From NCBI GenBank assembly GCA_016713175.1, contig JADJPQ010000003.1, positions 496,001 to 560,000 of the forward strand: 64,000 nt of DNA. The letters run 5' to 3'. The DNA comes from Planctomycetota bacterium. GTDB taxonomy: Bacteria > Planctomycetota > UBA1135 > UBA2386. The notes below the pieces were generated by a model. The model searched no databases, was not told the origin of the DNA, and saw only the letters and a list, made by a program, of their open reading frames with translations. Position 1 is the stretch's first letter. Every line of letters begins with the position of its first letter. The position numbers were made by a program, and so were the translations under genes. Shown here piece after piece: positions 35,271 through 44,642 of this stretch.

Positions 35271-35963
35271 TCACCTCGTCTTGCCCTTGCCCGGGTCCGG
35301 GCCAGAGCCATTCGCGGTGTTCATCAGGGTTTGCAGGTCGGAGCCATCGAGCCACGCACGAGCGCAGTCGGCGGCACGACCCAGGATTTGACCGAGAACC
35401 TCACGTTCCTCCGGAAGGAAGGGTGCCAGGACGAAGTCAGGCCAGTCCGCCGCAGAAACTTTCTGCGCCACGGGCTTGCCCGCCGGTCCTTCGGCACCGT
35501 CTTTGGCGACGGGGCCGATACCGAGACGGAGACGGGGAAATGCGTCGGAACCGAGGCGTGCCCGGATCGACTCGAGGCCGTTGTGGCCTCCTGCACTCCC
35601 CGACGGTCGGATTCGCATCCGACCCAGCGGTAGGTTCAGGTCGTCGACGATGACAAAGAGCGATTCCGGTCCACGTCCGGCGTGCCTCAACAGCGGCGCC
35701 GCAACGTCTCCGGACAGATTCACGTAGGTCAGTGGCTTGACCAGCAGGAACGAACGTCCCTTCCGGCGGCCTTCGCAGATCCTGGCCTTCACCTTGCCCG
35801 AGAACACCGCCGAACCATCGTCCGTGCGGCGCTCGAGCCGTTCGAAGCAGAGCCCCAGTTGCTGCGCCAGCAGATCCAGCACCATGAACCCGACGTTGTG
35901 TCGGGTGTTCTCGTATTCCGGGCCGGGGTTGCCGATGCCCAGGACGATGTGGTGCCAGCCCAT
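35271..35963 (-). CDS. pth: Peptidyl-tRNA hydrolase
   Basis: The 230-residue enzyme has the family signatures GIGNPGPEYENTRHNVGF (catalytic His near residue 23) and VIVDDLNLPLG (Asp near residue 104) with GSAGGHNGLESI. It recycles tRNA from peptidyl-tRNA released during translation. It lies between rplY and rpsF, a common order in many bacteria. A short Gly/Pro/Lys tail ends the protein. Confidence 0.96.
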   Translation of the reverse strand: MGWHHIVLGIGNPGPEYENTRHNVGFMVLDLLAQQLGLCFERLERRTDDGSAVFSGKVKARICEGRRKGRSFLLVKPLTYVNLSGDVAAPLLRHAGRGPESLFVIVDDLNLPLGRMRIRPSGSAGGHNGLESIRARLGSDAFPRLRLGIGPVAKDGAEGPAGKPVAQKVSAADWPDFVLAPFLPEEREVLGQILGRAADCARAWLDGSDLQTLMNTANGSGPDPGKGKTR

Positions 35964-36047
35964 GGCTGCGACCGGGGGGCGAACAGGTTACGAAAACGGA
36001 CCGGGACAGGCAAGACCCGAACCGCAGTTCGAACCGGTTGCCGTCGT

Positions 36048-36722
36048 CTAGCCCTTGGCCGGCTTGTCGCCAGCTTTGGCATCCTTGGCGTCGGCCGGCT
36101 TGGCAGCCGCGGCGCCTTCGGCGGCAGGAGCAGCACCCTCGGCGGGGGCAGCGGCGGCCGGAGCCGCGATTTCCTGCGCGACGAACTTGGCGACGTGGCA
36201 GACAACCATGTCCGGCGGCGACGCCAGCGTGACGCCCTCGGGCATCGGCACTTCCTTGGCGGTCAGCGACTGATCCATGTCGAGGTGCGAGATCTTGGCC
36301 TCGATCGACTCGGGGATCGCGGTCGGCAAGCACTTGATGCGGATCACCTGGTGGTCCTTCATCAGCACGCCGCCCTTGCCGAGGCCGATCGGGTGGCCTT
36401 CGAATGCCACCTCGACCTCGATCTCGATCGGCTTGGTCAGGTCGATGCGCTTGAAGTCGATGTGCTGCGGACGATCGGTCAGCGCATCCCAGGCGATCTC
36501 CTGCAGGTAGGCGTCCTGGCGCTGCCCGTTGACGTCGAGTGCGAACACCTTGTGGTGCGCCTTGACGTGCTGCTCGATCTCCCATTCCGAGACCGAGATC
36601 ATCTCCGGTTGAGCACTTTCGCCATAGACGATTGCCGGGGTCCAACCCTGCTTGCGGAGCTGGTTGACCTGATTGCGTCCCTTGGCGGTGCGACGCTCGG
36701 CCTTCAAACGTGCGACTTTCAT
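36048..36722 (-). CDS. rplY: 50S ribosomal protein L25 (CTC type)
   Basis: The 224-residue protein is the longer CTC-type L25. It has an N-terminal 5S rRNA-binding domain (MKVARLKAERRTAKGRNQ, RKQGWTPAIVYGE) and a C-terminal beta domain (QHIDFKRIDLTKPIEIEVEVAFEG and SLTAKEVPMPEGV). An alanine/lysine-rich tail follows (APAAEGAAAAKPADAKDA). The ATG at 36722 gives the canonical start. It sits between prs and pth. Confidence 0.95.
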   Translation of the reverse strand: MKVARLKAERRTAKGRNQVNQLRKQGWTPAIVYGESAQPEMISVSEWEIEQHVKAHHKVFALDVNGQRQDAYLQEIAWDALTDRPQHIDFKRIDLTKPIEIEVEVAFEGHPIGLGKGGVLMKDHQVIRIKCLPTAIPESIEAKISHLDMDQSLTAKEVPMPEGVTLASPPDMVVCHVAKFVAQEIAAPAAAAPAEGAAPAAEGAAAAKPADAKDAKAGDKPAKG

Positions 36723-36763
36723 GGTTCTGCCCTCACGATGGGAATGCGGTTGGTTGACAGGCG

Positions 36764-37717
36764 CTACGGCGCCCCGGGTTCGAACAGCTTGCTGACGCTC
36801 TCGCTGCGGTGGATCCGTTCGATGGCGCGCGCCAGCAGCTGCGCGACCGACACGATCTCGAGGCGCGAAATCTTCTTGTCCGCGATCGGAATCGTGTCCG
36901 CGAACAGGATCTTCTCGACCTCGGCCTTGTTGAGCTTGTCGACGGCGTTGCCGCACAGCACGGCATGCGTCGCGACGATGAACACCTTGCGCGCACCCTT
37001 TTCCTTGACGATGCGCGCGGCATCGACGATCGAGCCGCCGGTGCTGACCATGTCGTCGACCAGCACGACGTCGCGGTTCTTGACCTCGCCGATCACGTGC
37101 TCGATCACGGTCTGTTCGCCGCTGATCCGCCGCTTGTCGATGATCGCCAGGTCGCAGCCGAGGTCCTTGGCGTAGGCCCGGGCGAGTTTCACGCCGCCGA
37201 CGTCGGGCGACACGATCATCACGTCCTTGGTCGCGAGCTGTCGGACGCGCTCGATCATCACCGGGCGCGCATAGAGGTGGTCGACCGGGATGTCGAAGAA
37301 GCCCTGGATCTGGGCGGCGTGCAGGTCGATGGTCAGCACGCGGTTGTAGCCCGAGGTCACCAGCAGGTTGGCGACCAGCTTGGCGTTGATCGGCACGCGC
37401 CCTTCATCCTTGCGGTCCTTGCGCGCGTAGCCGAAGTACGGGATCACCGCGGTGATGCGGTCGGCACTTGCGCGGCGCAGGCAGTCCGCGAACGACAGCA
37501 GCTCGAACAGGTGCTCGTGGACGTTCGGGCAGGTCGGCTGGATCACGAAGACGTCCGCGCCGCGAACGTCCATCTCCAGCTTCAGGTTGATCTCGCCATC
37601 CGGAAAACGGGCCAGCGACGCGGCGCCGAGCGGCACGCCCATGTGGGCGCAGATGTCCTGCGCCAAGGTCTGGTGCGCCGTGCCGGTGAACACCCGCAAT
37701 CGCTCGCCACGGTTCAT
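36764..37717 (-). CDS. prs: Ribose-phosphate pyrophosphokinase
   Basis: The 317-residue enzyme makes PRPP from ribose 5-phosphate and ATP for nucleotide, His and Trp synthesis. It carries GRVPINAKLVANLL and the PRPP-binding loop VVLVDDMVSTGGSIVDAA near residues 210-227. The N-terminal segment RFPDGEINLKLEMDVRGADVFVIQPT in outline is typical. Its start ATG overlaps the glmU stop (ATGA), consistent with a glmU-prs-rplY-pth transcript. Confidence 0.97.
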   Translation of the reverse strand: MNRGERLRVFTGTAHQTLAQDICAHMGVPLGAASLARFPDGEINLKLEMDVRGADVFVIQPTCPNVHEHLFELLSFADCLRRASADRITAVIPYFGYARKDRKDEGRVPINAKLVANLLVTSGYNRVLTIDLHAAQIQGFFDIPVDHLYARPVMIERVRQLATKDVMIVSPDVGGVKLARAYAKDLGCDLAIIDKRRISGEQTVIEHVIGEVKNRDVVLVDDMVSTGGSIVDAARIVKEKGARKVFIVATHAVLCGNAVDKLNKAEVEKILFADTIPIADKKISRLEIVSVAQLLARAIERIHRSESVSKLFEPGAP

Positions 37718-39003
37718 GGCTTCTCCCTGTGGCTTGCCGACACCGGCGCCCGCGCCTTCAGCAGCTTCGCCGGCACGCCGACCCAGACTTCACCGGCGCC
37801 GACCTTGCTGCCGCGCTTGACGATCGCGCCCGCGCCGGTCATCGCCTCGGCGCCGAGTTCGCTCGGCGCGACGATCACGGTGCCACTGCCGACGAAGCAG
37901 CGGTCGCCGATCTGCGTCTCGTGCTTGTGCACGCCATCGTAGTTGGCGGTGATCGTGCCGGCGCCGATGTTGGCGTGCTTGCCGATGGTCGTGTCGCCGA
38001 GATACGTCAGATGCTTGGCCTTGCTGCCGGCGCCGACGCGCGTCTTCTTGGCCTCGACGAAGTTGCCGAGTTCAGCGCCGTCCTCGAGCACGGTGCCAGC
38101 GCGCAGATGCGTGAACGGCCCGACTTCGCAGTTCTTGCCGATGGTCACGCCACTGGCGATCACCGTGCACGGCAGCACGCGCGTGTCGGCGCCGATCGTC
38201 ACGCCGTGGTCGATGAACGTCGTCGACGGATCGTGGATGATCACGCCGTTGCCGAGGTGCTCGAGCAGGATCCGTTCCTGCATCACCACCCGCGCCATGC
38301 TCAGATCGGCGAGCGAATTGACGCCGAGGATCTCGTCGGCGCTGTCGGCTTCGAGCGTCGGCACTTCGCGTCCGGACGCGACGAACTGCGCGATGCAGTC
38401 GGTCAGGTACAGTTCGCCCTGCGCGTTGTTCGGTTTCAGGTTGGCCAGCGCCGGGCGCAGGGCCGCGGCGTCGAAGCAGTAGAATCCCGCGTTGATCTCG
38501 TCGATCTGCAGCTCTTCCGGCGAGCAGTCCTTCTGCTCGCGGATGCCGACGAAGCGACCATCGTCGTCGCGCAGGATGCGGCCGAGCCCGGTGACGTTGT
38601 CCGGGTAGGCGGTCAGCACCGACGCCGGCGCTTCGCCGCGCGTCTGCCGCAGCGCCTGCAGCGTCGCGGTCGTGATCAGCGGGCAGTCGCCGTAGACGAC
38701 GATCACATCGCCGACGAAGCCGGCGAGCGCTTCCATCGCGACGGCCACCGCGTGGCCGGTGCCCTTGGGAGTACCCTGGTCGACGAACGTGACGCCCGGC
38801 CGTTCCTGCAGGTGCTTTTGCACCTTCTCCTTCTGGTGGTGCAGCACGACGACCGTCCGGTCCGGCTGCAGCGCCGCCACCGCGTCCAACACGGACCCGA
38901 CCAGGGTGCGGCCGCAGATCGGCAGCAACACCTTGGGAATACTCACCTTGGTGCGTTTGCCGAGGCCGGCGGCCAGGCAGACTACGGCCAGGGGTCGGGG
39001 CAT
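37714..39003 (-). CDS. glmU: Bifunctional UDP-N-acetylglucosamine pyrophosphorylase/glucosamine-1-P acetyltransferase
   Basis: The 429-residue protein has an N-terminal nucleotidyltransferase domain. Its signature is the variant LAAGLGKRTKVSIPKVLLP, where classical GlmU has LAAGxGTRM. VYGDCPLIT follows near residue 100. From residue 235 on, a left-handed beta-helix follows with hexapeptide repeats, and acetyltransferase-site residues lie near AKHLTYLGDTTIG and NIGAGTITANYDG. It makes UDP-GlcNAc for peptidoglycan and LPS. The ATG at 39003 is the family start, and longer frames add unrelated sequence. It overlaps prs by four bases. Confidence 0.93.
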   Translation of the reverse strand: MPRPLAVVCLAAGLGKRTKVSIPKVLLPICGRTLVGSVLDAVAALQPDRTVVVLHHQKEKVQKHLQERPGVTFVDQGTPKGTGHAVAVAMEALAGFVGDVIVVYGDCPLITTATLQALRQTRGEAPASVLTAYPDNVTGLGRILRDDDGRFVGIREQKDCSPEELQIDEINAGFYCFDAAALRPALANLKPNNAQGELYLTDCIAQFVASGREVPTLEADSADEILGVNSLADLSMARVVMQERILLEHLGNGVIIHDPSTTFIDHGVTIGADTRVLPCTVIASGVTIGKNCEVGPFTHLRAGTVLEDGAELGNFVEAKKTRVGAGSKAKHLTYLGDTTIGKHANIGAGTITANYDGVHKHETQIGDRCFVGSGTVIVAPSELGAEAMTGAGAIVKRGSKVGAGEVWVGVPAKLLKARAPVSASHREKP

Positions 39004-39261
39004 GGAGGGGGCGGGGAAGGAGGGCTTCAGTAAGGGGGCGAAGATTGTGCGCAGGGCGGCAGGCCGGGTCAAGAGCCGAAAACGCTGGTCGCTCGTCGCG
39101 GCCTCGACGCCGCCCGGTAGTCCGTTGCGCGACACTGTTCCCCCCTCGTAACCGGGTAGCCCGTGGAGGCGACATCGCGCCCCCTACGCCCAGGGCCAGG
39201 TCGGGTACGGCCGTTGCGTCGGGCCCGCCGCCCCTCGACCCGAGCGCCGACGTTCCACCCC

Positions 39262-40653
39262 ATGAACCTGTCCCACGGCATTGCCATCCTGCTGGCCGTC
39301 CCCCTGACCGCCCAGACCTTCCGTGCCACCCGACACGCCGGTCTGCCCACCATCAACTGGGGCGACAAGTTCGCCGCCGGCGACGTCGATGGCGACGGCG
39401 ACGTCGACCTGGTCGTCGCCAACGACAACGTCGCCAACCAGCTGCTGTTCAACGACGGGCGCGGCCGTTTCACCGATGCGACTGCCGGCCGGTTGACCAC
39501 GCCGCTCGTCAACGCAACGCACAGCGTCGACCTCGTCGACATCGATGGCGATGCCGACCTGGACATCCTGTTCGGCAACGACGACTTCCTGAGCAATCGC
39601 GTCTACCGGAACAACGGCGCCGGCGTGTTCGCCGACGTGACCGCGACCGCGCTGCCGAGCAACGCCGAGTTCACGCAGAACCAGGTGGTCGCCGACTTCG
39701 ACGGCGATGGCGATGTCGATTGGTTCACGGTCGACGCCGGCATGTGCCACTTCTACGCAAACAATGGGGGTGGCACGTTCGCCGACCTCAGCTCGACGCG
39801 TCTTGCCAACCTGCCGGCGATCCTCGGCAACCGCTTCGCGGTGACTTCGCGCGCGGCCGATGTCGACCGCGACGGCGACCCGGATGCGCTGGTCTACGAC
39901 GCGTCCACGCGGCCATTCCTGATCCGCAACGTCGCCGGCGTGCTGACCCCGGCAACTCCGGCACTGCCGGTGGTGGCTGCCGGCAACTGCTGGTTCGTCG
40001 ATCTCGACAACGACAACGACCCCGACATCCTCGCCGGCGGCGGATCGGTGGTGCTGCAGAACCAGGGCAACGGCACGTTCGTGGACTTCACGGCGACGGC
40101 GTTCCCGACCCCGGCCGGTGCCGCGTTGGCGTGTTTCGATGCCGACCTCGACGCCGACCCGGACGTGATCACTGCCACCAGGCTGTGGCGCAACGACGGC
40201 ACGGGCCGCTTCATCGCCCAGACGCAGTCGACGACCGCCCAGTTCGGGTACGCGCTCGGCGCGGCCGCCGCCGACTTCGATGGGGACGGCGACATCGACC
40301 TCGCGGCGCGACCGAACTTCCTGCGCCAGGTCGACACGGTGGCGGCTCCGGTCCGCGGCGCCAGCTACACGCTGGACGTCCACACGCGAACCGGCGCCGG
40401 CGCCGGCGTGGTCGCGTTCGCAGCGCTCGGCGAACAACGGACCCCGTTCGGCGCGTTCGGCACCCTGCGCCTGGAGCAGGCCTCCCTGGCGACGCTCGGC
40501 TTCCAGGCGGCGACGACCAGCCCGGTGCGGTGGACCTGGTCACTGCCAGCCAACCCGGTGTTCGCCGGGTTGACGCTGCACTATCAGGCCGGCGTGCTCG
40601 ATCCGTTCAGCGGACCGCGGCTGGCAAACGCGATCCGCGACGGTGTCCAGTAG
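39262..40653 (+). CDS. Secreted FG-GAP/VCBS repeat protein
   Basis: The 463-residue protein has a signal peptide (LSHGIAILLAVPLTAQ) followed by about seven FG-GAP units with calcium loops (DVDGDGDVDLVV, DIDGDADLDILF, DFDGDGDVDWFT, DLDNDNDPDILA and others) across residues 35-355. The last 105 residues form a distinct domain ending LPANPVFAGLTLHYQAG. FG-GAP proteins form beta-propellers and bind ligands or calcium at the surface. There is no TGA in this one, unlike the relative at 2024. It is divergent from glmU. Confidence 0.85.
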   Translation: MNLSHGIAILLAVPLTAQTFRATRHAGLPTINWGDKFAAGDVDGDGDVDLVVANDNVANQLLFNDGRGRFTDATAGRLTTPLVNATHSVDLVDIDGDADLDILFGNDDFLSNRVYRNNGAGVFADVTATALPSNAEFTQNQVVADFDGDGDVDWFTVDAGMCHFYANNGGGTFADLSSTRLANLPAILGNRFAVTSRAADVDRDGDPDALVYDASTRPFLIRNVAGVLTPATPALPVVAAGNCWFVDLDNDNDPDILAGGGSVVLQNQGNGTFVDFTATAFPTPAGAALACFDADLDADPDVITATRLWRNDGTGRFIAQTQSTTAQFGYALGAAAADFDGDGDIDLAARPNFLRQVDTVAAPVRGASYTLDVHTRTGAGAGVVAFAALGEQRTPFGAFGTLRLEQASLATLGFQAATTSPVRWTWSLPANPVFAGLTLHYQAGVLDPFSGPRLANAIRDGVQ

Positions 40654-40656
40654 CGC

Positions 40657-43128
40657 CTACGGGAAGATCTGCTGCTCCTCGTCGATCGCGCGGACGAACT
40701 CCAGCACCGCCGCCAACTGCGTCGGCGACAGCCCGAAGCTCGGGTGATTCAGCCCACCGGCATTCAGCGGCTTGAACACATCGTCCAAGGTCTGCGCCCG
40801 ACCGTGATGGCCATACGGCGCCGTGTGCTGGTTGCCGAACAGCGACGGGATCGCGAACGACCCGTTCGCCCCGACCGAGGCGCGGCCGATCGCGCCACCG
40901 GCGCCGCGCAGTTCGATCGGATTCGTCAGGTCCAGCGTCACCGCCGGCACCGTCGTGTCGATCACCGGCGTCTCGAACGAACCGTTCGAGTCGCTGTCGA
41001 ACGCCGCGATCGTCGTCGCCACCGGTACGAACAGCCGCGCCGACAGACTGGTGCCGGCCGCATTGAACGCCGGATCCGGCCAGCGCGTCAGGTTGTTGAC
41101 GATCCGGTTGCTGCGCGTCCACTTGGTCCCGCCGTGGCAGCTGGCGCAGGTCGCATCGAACAGCGGTCGGCCGTCGGCGACCTTGGCGACATCCAGCGTG
41201 GTCGGCCGGTTGAACGCCCGCAGCGACGCGATCCACTGCGTCTCGAAGTCGAGCGCCGGCGAGATTCCCAGTCGCTGGCCCTGGTTGAACACGGTGCCGG
41301 CATCCGGCACCGCCGCCGCGCCCTGGCCGGCATCGATCGTCGCCAGCGCCTGCAGCGTGAAGCCGTGGCCGCCCTGCACGCCGCGACTGTTGTTGTTGAA
41401 CTCGGTGGAACCGTTCCGTTCGGCGTTCCAGTTGGAGATCTTCTGGTCGGTCGTCGCCAGGTTGTTCTCGATCGTGCTGCCACGGGCGAAGAACGCATCC
41501 AGCGCCAGCGTCTGCCGCGGGCCGGTGGCGAAGATCCAGGTCATCGTATCCGCCATGCCGGACGGATGGCACGACGCGCACGAGCTCCAGTTGTTGGCCG
41601 ACTGCATGTTGCGGTGGCGGTGCGTGTCGATCACGCGCGGGTCGGTGTCGGCGGCCACGTTGGCCGGGATGCCCATGCCGGTGAAGAACTTCAACTGGCC
41701 GATCAGTTCCTTGCGGCGCAGCGGGTCCGTCGGCGTCGTCGCGGTGTCGACGGTGCCGAGCGCGATGCCGGTGTCGAGGTTGACGACGGTCAGCTGGCCG
41801 ACGAGTTCGGAAACCACGAACGCGCGCTTGCCATCGGCGGTCATCGCCACGCCACCCGGCAGGTTGGTCACCGGCACGCGCAGGATCGCGCCGCGTGCGT
41901 CACGGGCCAGCGTCAGCACGCCGTCGGCCGCGATCTCGGCCTTCATCAGGAACGAGCCGGCGCGGCTGAGGAACGCGCCGACGCGATTCTTGATCACCGC
42001 CGCCGTGGTGTCGGCCGCGAACGCGCGGTCGAGCCGGTTGGTGACGTTGGTGAACGGCGGCGTCGGCGCCGGTTCGTTGGCGAAGTTGTCCTGGATCAGC
42101 TTGTTGAGGTTCTTGTGCAACGCGGCCACCGCGGTCTGCGCGGTGCCATCGATCACGGCGACCAAAGGCTGCACGTTGACGTCGAACTTGACCGGCGGTG
42201 CCGGCTGCGCGGCGACCGTGGGCAGATACAGCCGCTTGCCCGCTTCGTCGAACGCGAGGCTGCCGAGCTGATTGAACATGGCGCCCTGCGGCACCTGCGC
42301 CGGATCGACGCCGGCCGGGGCCTTGAACGTGTCATTGGCGGCGCCGTTGGCGGTGTCGAAGGCGACCCGCGTCGCGTTGAAGCCGGCGTCGGCGACCGGC
42401 GCGAGCCGCACGATTGCCTGCACCGCGTTGTTGCCGATCACGGCGACCCGGCCTTCCTTGCCGTCGTCGAAGCCCTCGATCGCATCGGTGGCCTTGCCCG
42501 GAATCGCGCGCGCGAAGAAGTCGGCAACCCACAACTTGCCGTCCGGCGTGCCGGTCACCGCATACGGATTGGCGATCCTGGTGCCGTTCAACGACAGATC
42601 GATCGTCGCGATGCGGCTCAGCGTCGTGCTGTCGATCACCGTCAACGTGCCGTCGACGAAGTTGGCGACGTAGACCTTGCCGTCGAGCTCGGCGGTGCCG
42701 CGCGGTTCGCCGCCGACCAGGATGTCGGCGAGGCGGGTGTACGGGCCGGCGCCGACCGGGCCGAGATCGATCACCGACACGGTGTTGTCCTTGCCATTGG
42801 ACACCAGCAGCCGCTTGCCATCAGCGGTCGCCGTCAGGCTGTAGGGATCGCTGCCGACCAGGATCTCGGTGACGACCGTGCGTTCTTCGACGCCGGCGGC
42901 GTTCTTGACGCGAACGATGGTGACCGAGCCGCGGCCGGTGCCGAGCGCTTCACTGCAGATCTTGTTGAGCACGAACACGAACTGTTCGTTGCGCGAGATC
43001 TGCACCATGCCGCTCTGCGACAGGAACAGTTGCCGCGGCGCCACGGGCGCGCCGCCGCCACCGCCGCCGCCGCAGGCCGCCAGCGCCAGGGAAGTCAGGA
43101 GTACGGATGTACGGAGTACGGGTTGCAT
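40657..43128 (-). CDS. Lipoprotein with beta-propeller and c-type haem sites
   Basis: The 823-residue protein has a lipoprotein signal (TSLALAACGGGGGGG, with seven glycines after the lipidated Cys). YVTN-type beta-propeller repeats cover residues 40-460 (DPYSLTATADGKRLLVSN, GKVYVANFVDGTLTVID). The C-terminal 350 residues carry two CxxCH haem-binding sites (SSCASCHPSG and ATCASCHGGT), as in di-haem cytochrome-c-peroxidase-like proteins. This combination suggests an extracellular electron-transfer or oxidoreductase lipoprotein. It stands alone on its strand and is convergent with the FG-GAP gene, with 3 bases between the stops. Confidence 0.85.
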   Translation of the reverse strand: MQPVLRTSVLLTSLALAACGGGGGGGAPVAPRQLFLSQSGMVQISRNEQFVFVLNKICSEALGTGRGSVTIVRVKNAAGVEERTVVTEILVGSDPYSLTATADGKRLLVSNGKDNTVSVIDLGPVGAGPYTRLADILVGGEPRGTAELDGKVYVANFVDGTLTVIDSTTLSRIATIDLSLNGTRIANPYAVTGTPDGKLWVADFFARAIPGKATDAIEGFDDGKEGRVAVIGNNAVQAIVRLAPVADAGFNATRVAFDTANGAANDTFKAPAGVDPAQVPQGAMFNQLGSLAFDEAGKRLYLPTVAAQPAPPVKFDVNVQPLVAVIDGTAQTAVAALHKNLNKLIQDNFANEPAPTPPFTNVTNRLDRAFAADTTAAVIKNRVGAFLSRAGSFLMKAEIAADGVLTLARDARGAILRVPVTNLPGGVAMTADGKRAFVVSELVGQLTVVNLDTGIALGTVDTATTPTDPLRRKELIGQLKFFTGMGIPANVAADTDPRVIDTHRHRNMQSANNWSSCASCHPSGMADTMTWIFATGPRQTLALDAFFARGSTIENNLATTDQKISNWNAERNGSTEFNNNSRGVQGGHGFTLQALATIDAGQGAAAVPDAGTVFNQGQRLGISPALDFETQWIASLRAFNRPTTLDVAKVADGRPLFDATCASCHGGTKWTRSNRIVNNLTRWPDPAFNAAGTSLSARLFVPVATTIAAFDSDSNGSFETPVIDTTVPAVTLDLTNPIELRGAGGAIGRASVGANGSFAIPSLFGNQHTAPYGHHGRAQTLDDVFKPLNAGGLNHPSFGLSPTQLAAVLEFVRAIDEEQQIFP

Positions 43129-43371
43129 CGTCAGGGACGGGTTGAAGGGAGGTTCGCCCAGCGCAGGAGCGAGGCGCCCTGCCGGCCTTACCCCGCCGGA
43201 CGCGGAATCCCGTTGTGCACCGACACGCCGCCCGCGGTTCGTCGGTCTGCGGCGCTGCGCAACCAGGTTCGTTGCTTCGGTCCCCTTTCCACTCGACAAT
43301 GTCTGGCGCTCGCGGGCCTGGCACAGCTCTCTTGGGTCGGTCTTGCAGATCGCCCCCTTCGATAGAGTAGG

Positions 43372-43494
43372 ATGAACCCTTGGATCGATGCCGTTGAGTG
43401 CCTGCGCGCGCTCCGATTCCACAGGACCCAAGTGCCGGCCGAAGTCATGACCATCCACGAGGTCACTGCGATGCTGAGGCTGGAGACCGCATGA
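43372..43494 (+). CDS. 40-residue leader peptide upstream of the ImmA/IrrE gene
   Basis: This short frame encodes 40 residues, with WIDAVECLRALRFHR near the N-terminus and MTIHEVTAMLRLETA at the end. Its TGA overlaps the ATG of the ImmA/IrrE gene (ATGA). A GAGTAGG lies directly in front of its ATG, but the spacing is too short for an ideal Shine-Dalgarno. It may be a real small partner, a truncated DNA-binding protein (EVTAMLRL resembles a helix-turn-helix start), or a leader that couples translation. I cannot choose between these. Confidence 0.4.
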   Translation: MNPWIDAVECLRALRFHRTQVPAEVMTIHEVTAMLRLETA

Positions 43495-44642
43495 CGCGCG
43501 TGCAGGTCAAGCCGGAGCTTTTGCGCTGGGCCTGCACGCGGTCCCGCATAGACAGGCTCGACCTGAGCGCACGCTTTCCGCAAATCGAGGCGTGGGACCG
43601 AGGCGAGAAGCAGCCGACGCTCAAACAGCTCGAGGCGTTCGCCAGGGCCACGCACACGCCCCTTGGTTACTTCTTCCTCCCCGAACCTCCCGTCGAGCGA
43701 CTGCCCATTCAGGACTTCCGCACCGTACGCCAGGACGTGGCCCGGCCGAGCGCAGACCTGCTCGACACGATCTTCGCCATGCAGCGCCGACAGGACTTCC
43801 TGCGCGAGGAACGGCGCGACGGTGAAGGCGAGATCCTCGACTTCGTGGGCAGCGCGCGAGTCGGAGATGACCCCGAGGCCGTCGGTCGCGAGATGCGCCG
43901 CGTAGTCGGGCTCGACGATGGCTGGGCGGCGGAAGTGAAGACCTGGACGGATGCGGTGGGCGAACTGCGGCGATGCACAGAAAGGCTCGGCGTGATCGCA
44001 GTGATCAATGGCGTCGTCGGCAACAACACGTCTCGCAAACTCGACGTGCACGAGTTCCGCGGCTTTGCCCTGACGGACTCCTATGCGCCGCTCGTCTTCG
44101 TGAACGGCGCCGATGCGAAGTCGGCGCAGATGTTCACGCTGGCACACGAGCTCGCGCACGTGTGGCTCGGACGCGACGGCGAAGGACTCTCCGGCTTCGA
44201 AGGCATCTTCCCGGGTGACCAGCGGGTCGAGAAGTTCTGCAATCGCGCGGCGGCCGAGTTTCTCGTGCCGGCCGGCGAACTGAAGCAGCAGTGGCCGACG
44301 GTGCGGCATGAGAGCGCCCCCTTCGAGCGACTCGCGCGACACTTCAAGGTCAGCCCCATCGTCGCCGGACGGCGCGCAATGGACCTTCGGCTCGTCGGTC
44401 GCGAGGCGTTCTTCGAGTTCTATCGGGACTACACGCAGCGCGAGCGCACTCGGGTCAGAGCTGCGAGCGGCGGCGACTTCTACAACACGCAGAACACCCG
44501 CCTCGGGCAGGGCTTCGCCCTCGCCGTCATGCGGGCGGCGCTCGAAGGGCGGTTGAGCTTCAAGGAGGCATACGACCTCACCGGTCTGCGCGGCGGCGCG
44601 TTCCAGGAGTACGGGCGTCGACTGGGAGCACCGCTGCCATGA
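43491..44642 (+). CDS. XRE-type regulator with ImmA/IrrE metallopeptidase domain
   Basis: The 383-residue protein begins with an HTH-like segment (LLRWACTRSRIDRLDL, FPQIEAWDRGEKQPTLKQLEAFARATHTPLGYFFLPEPP in outline). The middle has an ImmA/IrrE zinc-peptidase motif FTLAHELAHVWLG (HExxH) near residue 220. A C-terminal helical region ends with LTGLRGGAFQEYGRRL. The next gene, encoding a PIN-type protein, overlaps its stop by four bases. Regulators of this type act as antitoxin-like partners of DUF4411 toxins in toxin-antitoxin loci. The ATG at 43491 overlaps the small leader frame upstream. Confidence 0.88.
   Translation: MTRVQVKPELLRWACTRSRIDRLDLSARFPQIEAWDRGEKQPTLKQLEAFARATHTPLGYFFLPEPPVERLPIQDFRTVRQDVARPSADLLDTIFAMQRRQDFLREERRDGEGEILDFVGSARVGDDPEAVGREMRRVVGLDDGWAAEVKTWTDAVGELRRCTERLGVIAVINGVVGNNTSRKLDVHEFRGFALTDSYAPLVFVNGADAKSAQMFTLAHELAHVWLGRDGEGLSGFEGIFPGDQRVEKFCNRAAAEFLVPAGELKQQWPTVRHESAPFERLARHFKVSPIVAGRRAMDLRLVGREAFFEFYRDYTQRERTRVRAASGGDFYNTQNTRLGQGFALAVMRAALEGRLSFKEAYDLTGLRGGAFQEYGRRLGAPLP

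Noticed and set aside
36809..37942. Plus-strand frame of 377 codons across prs
   Set aside because: It is antisense to prs and glmU, both with full family motifs, and is not supported by any motif of its own.
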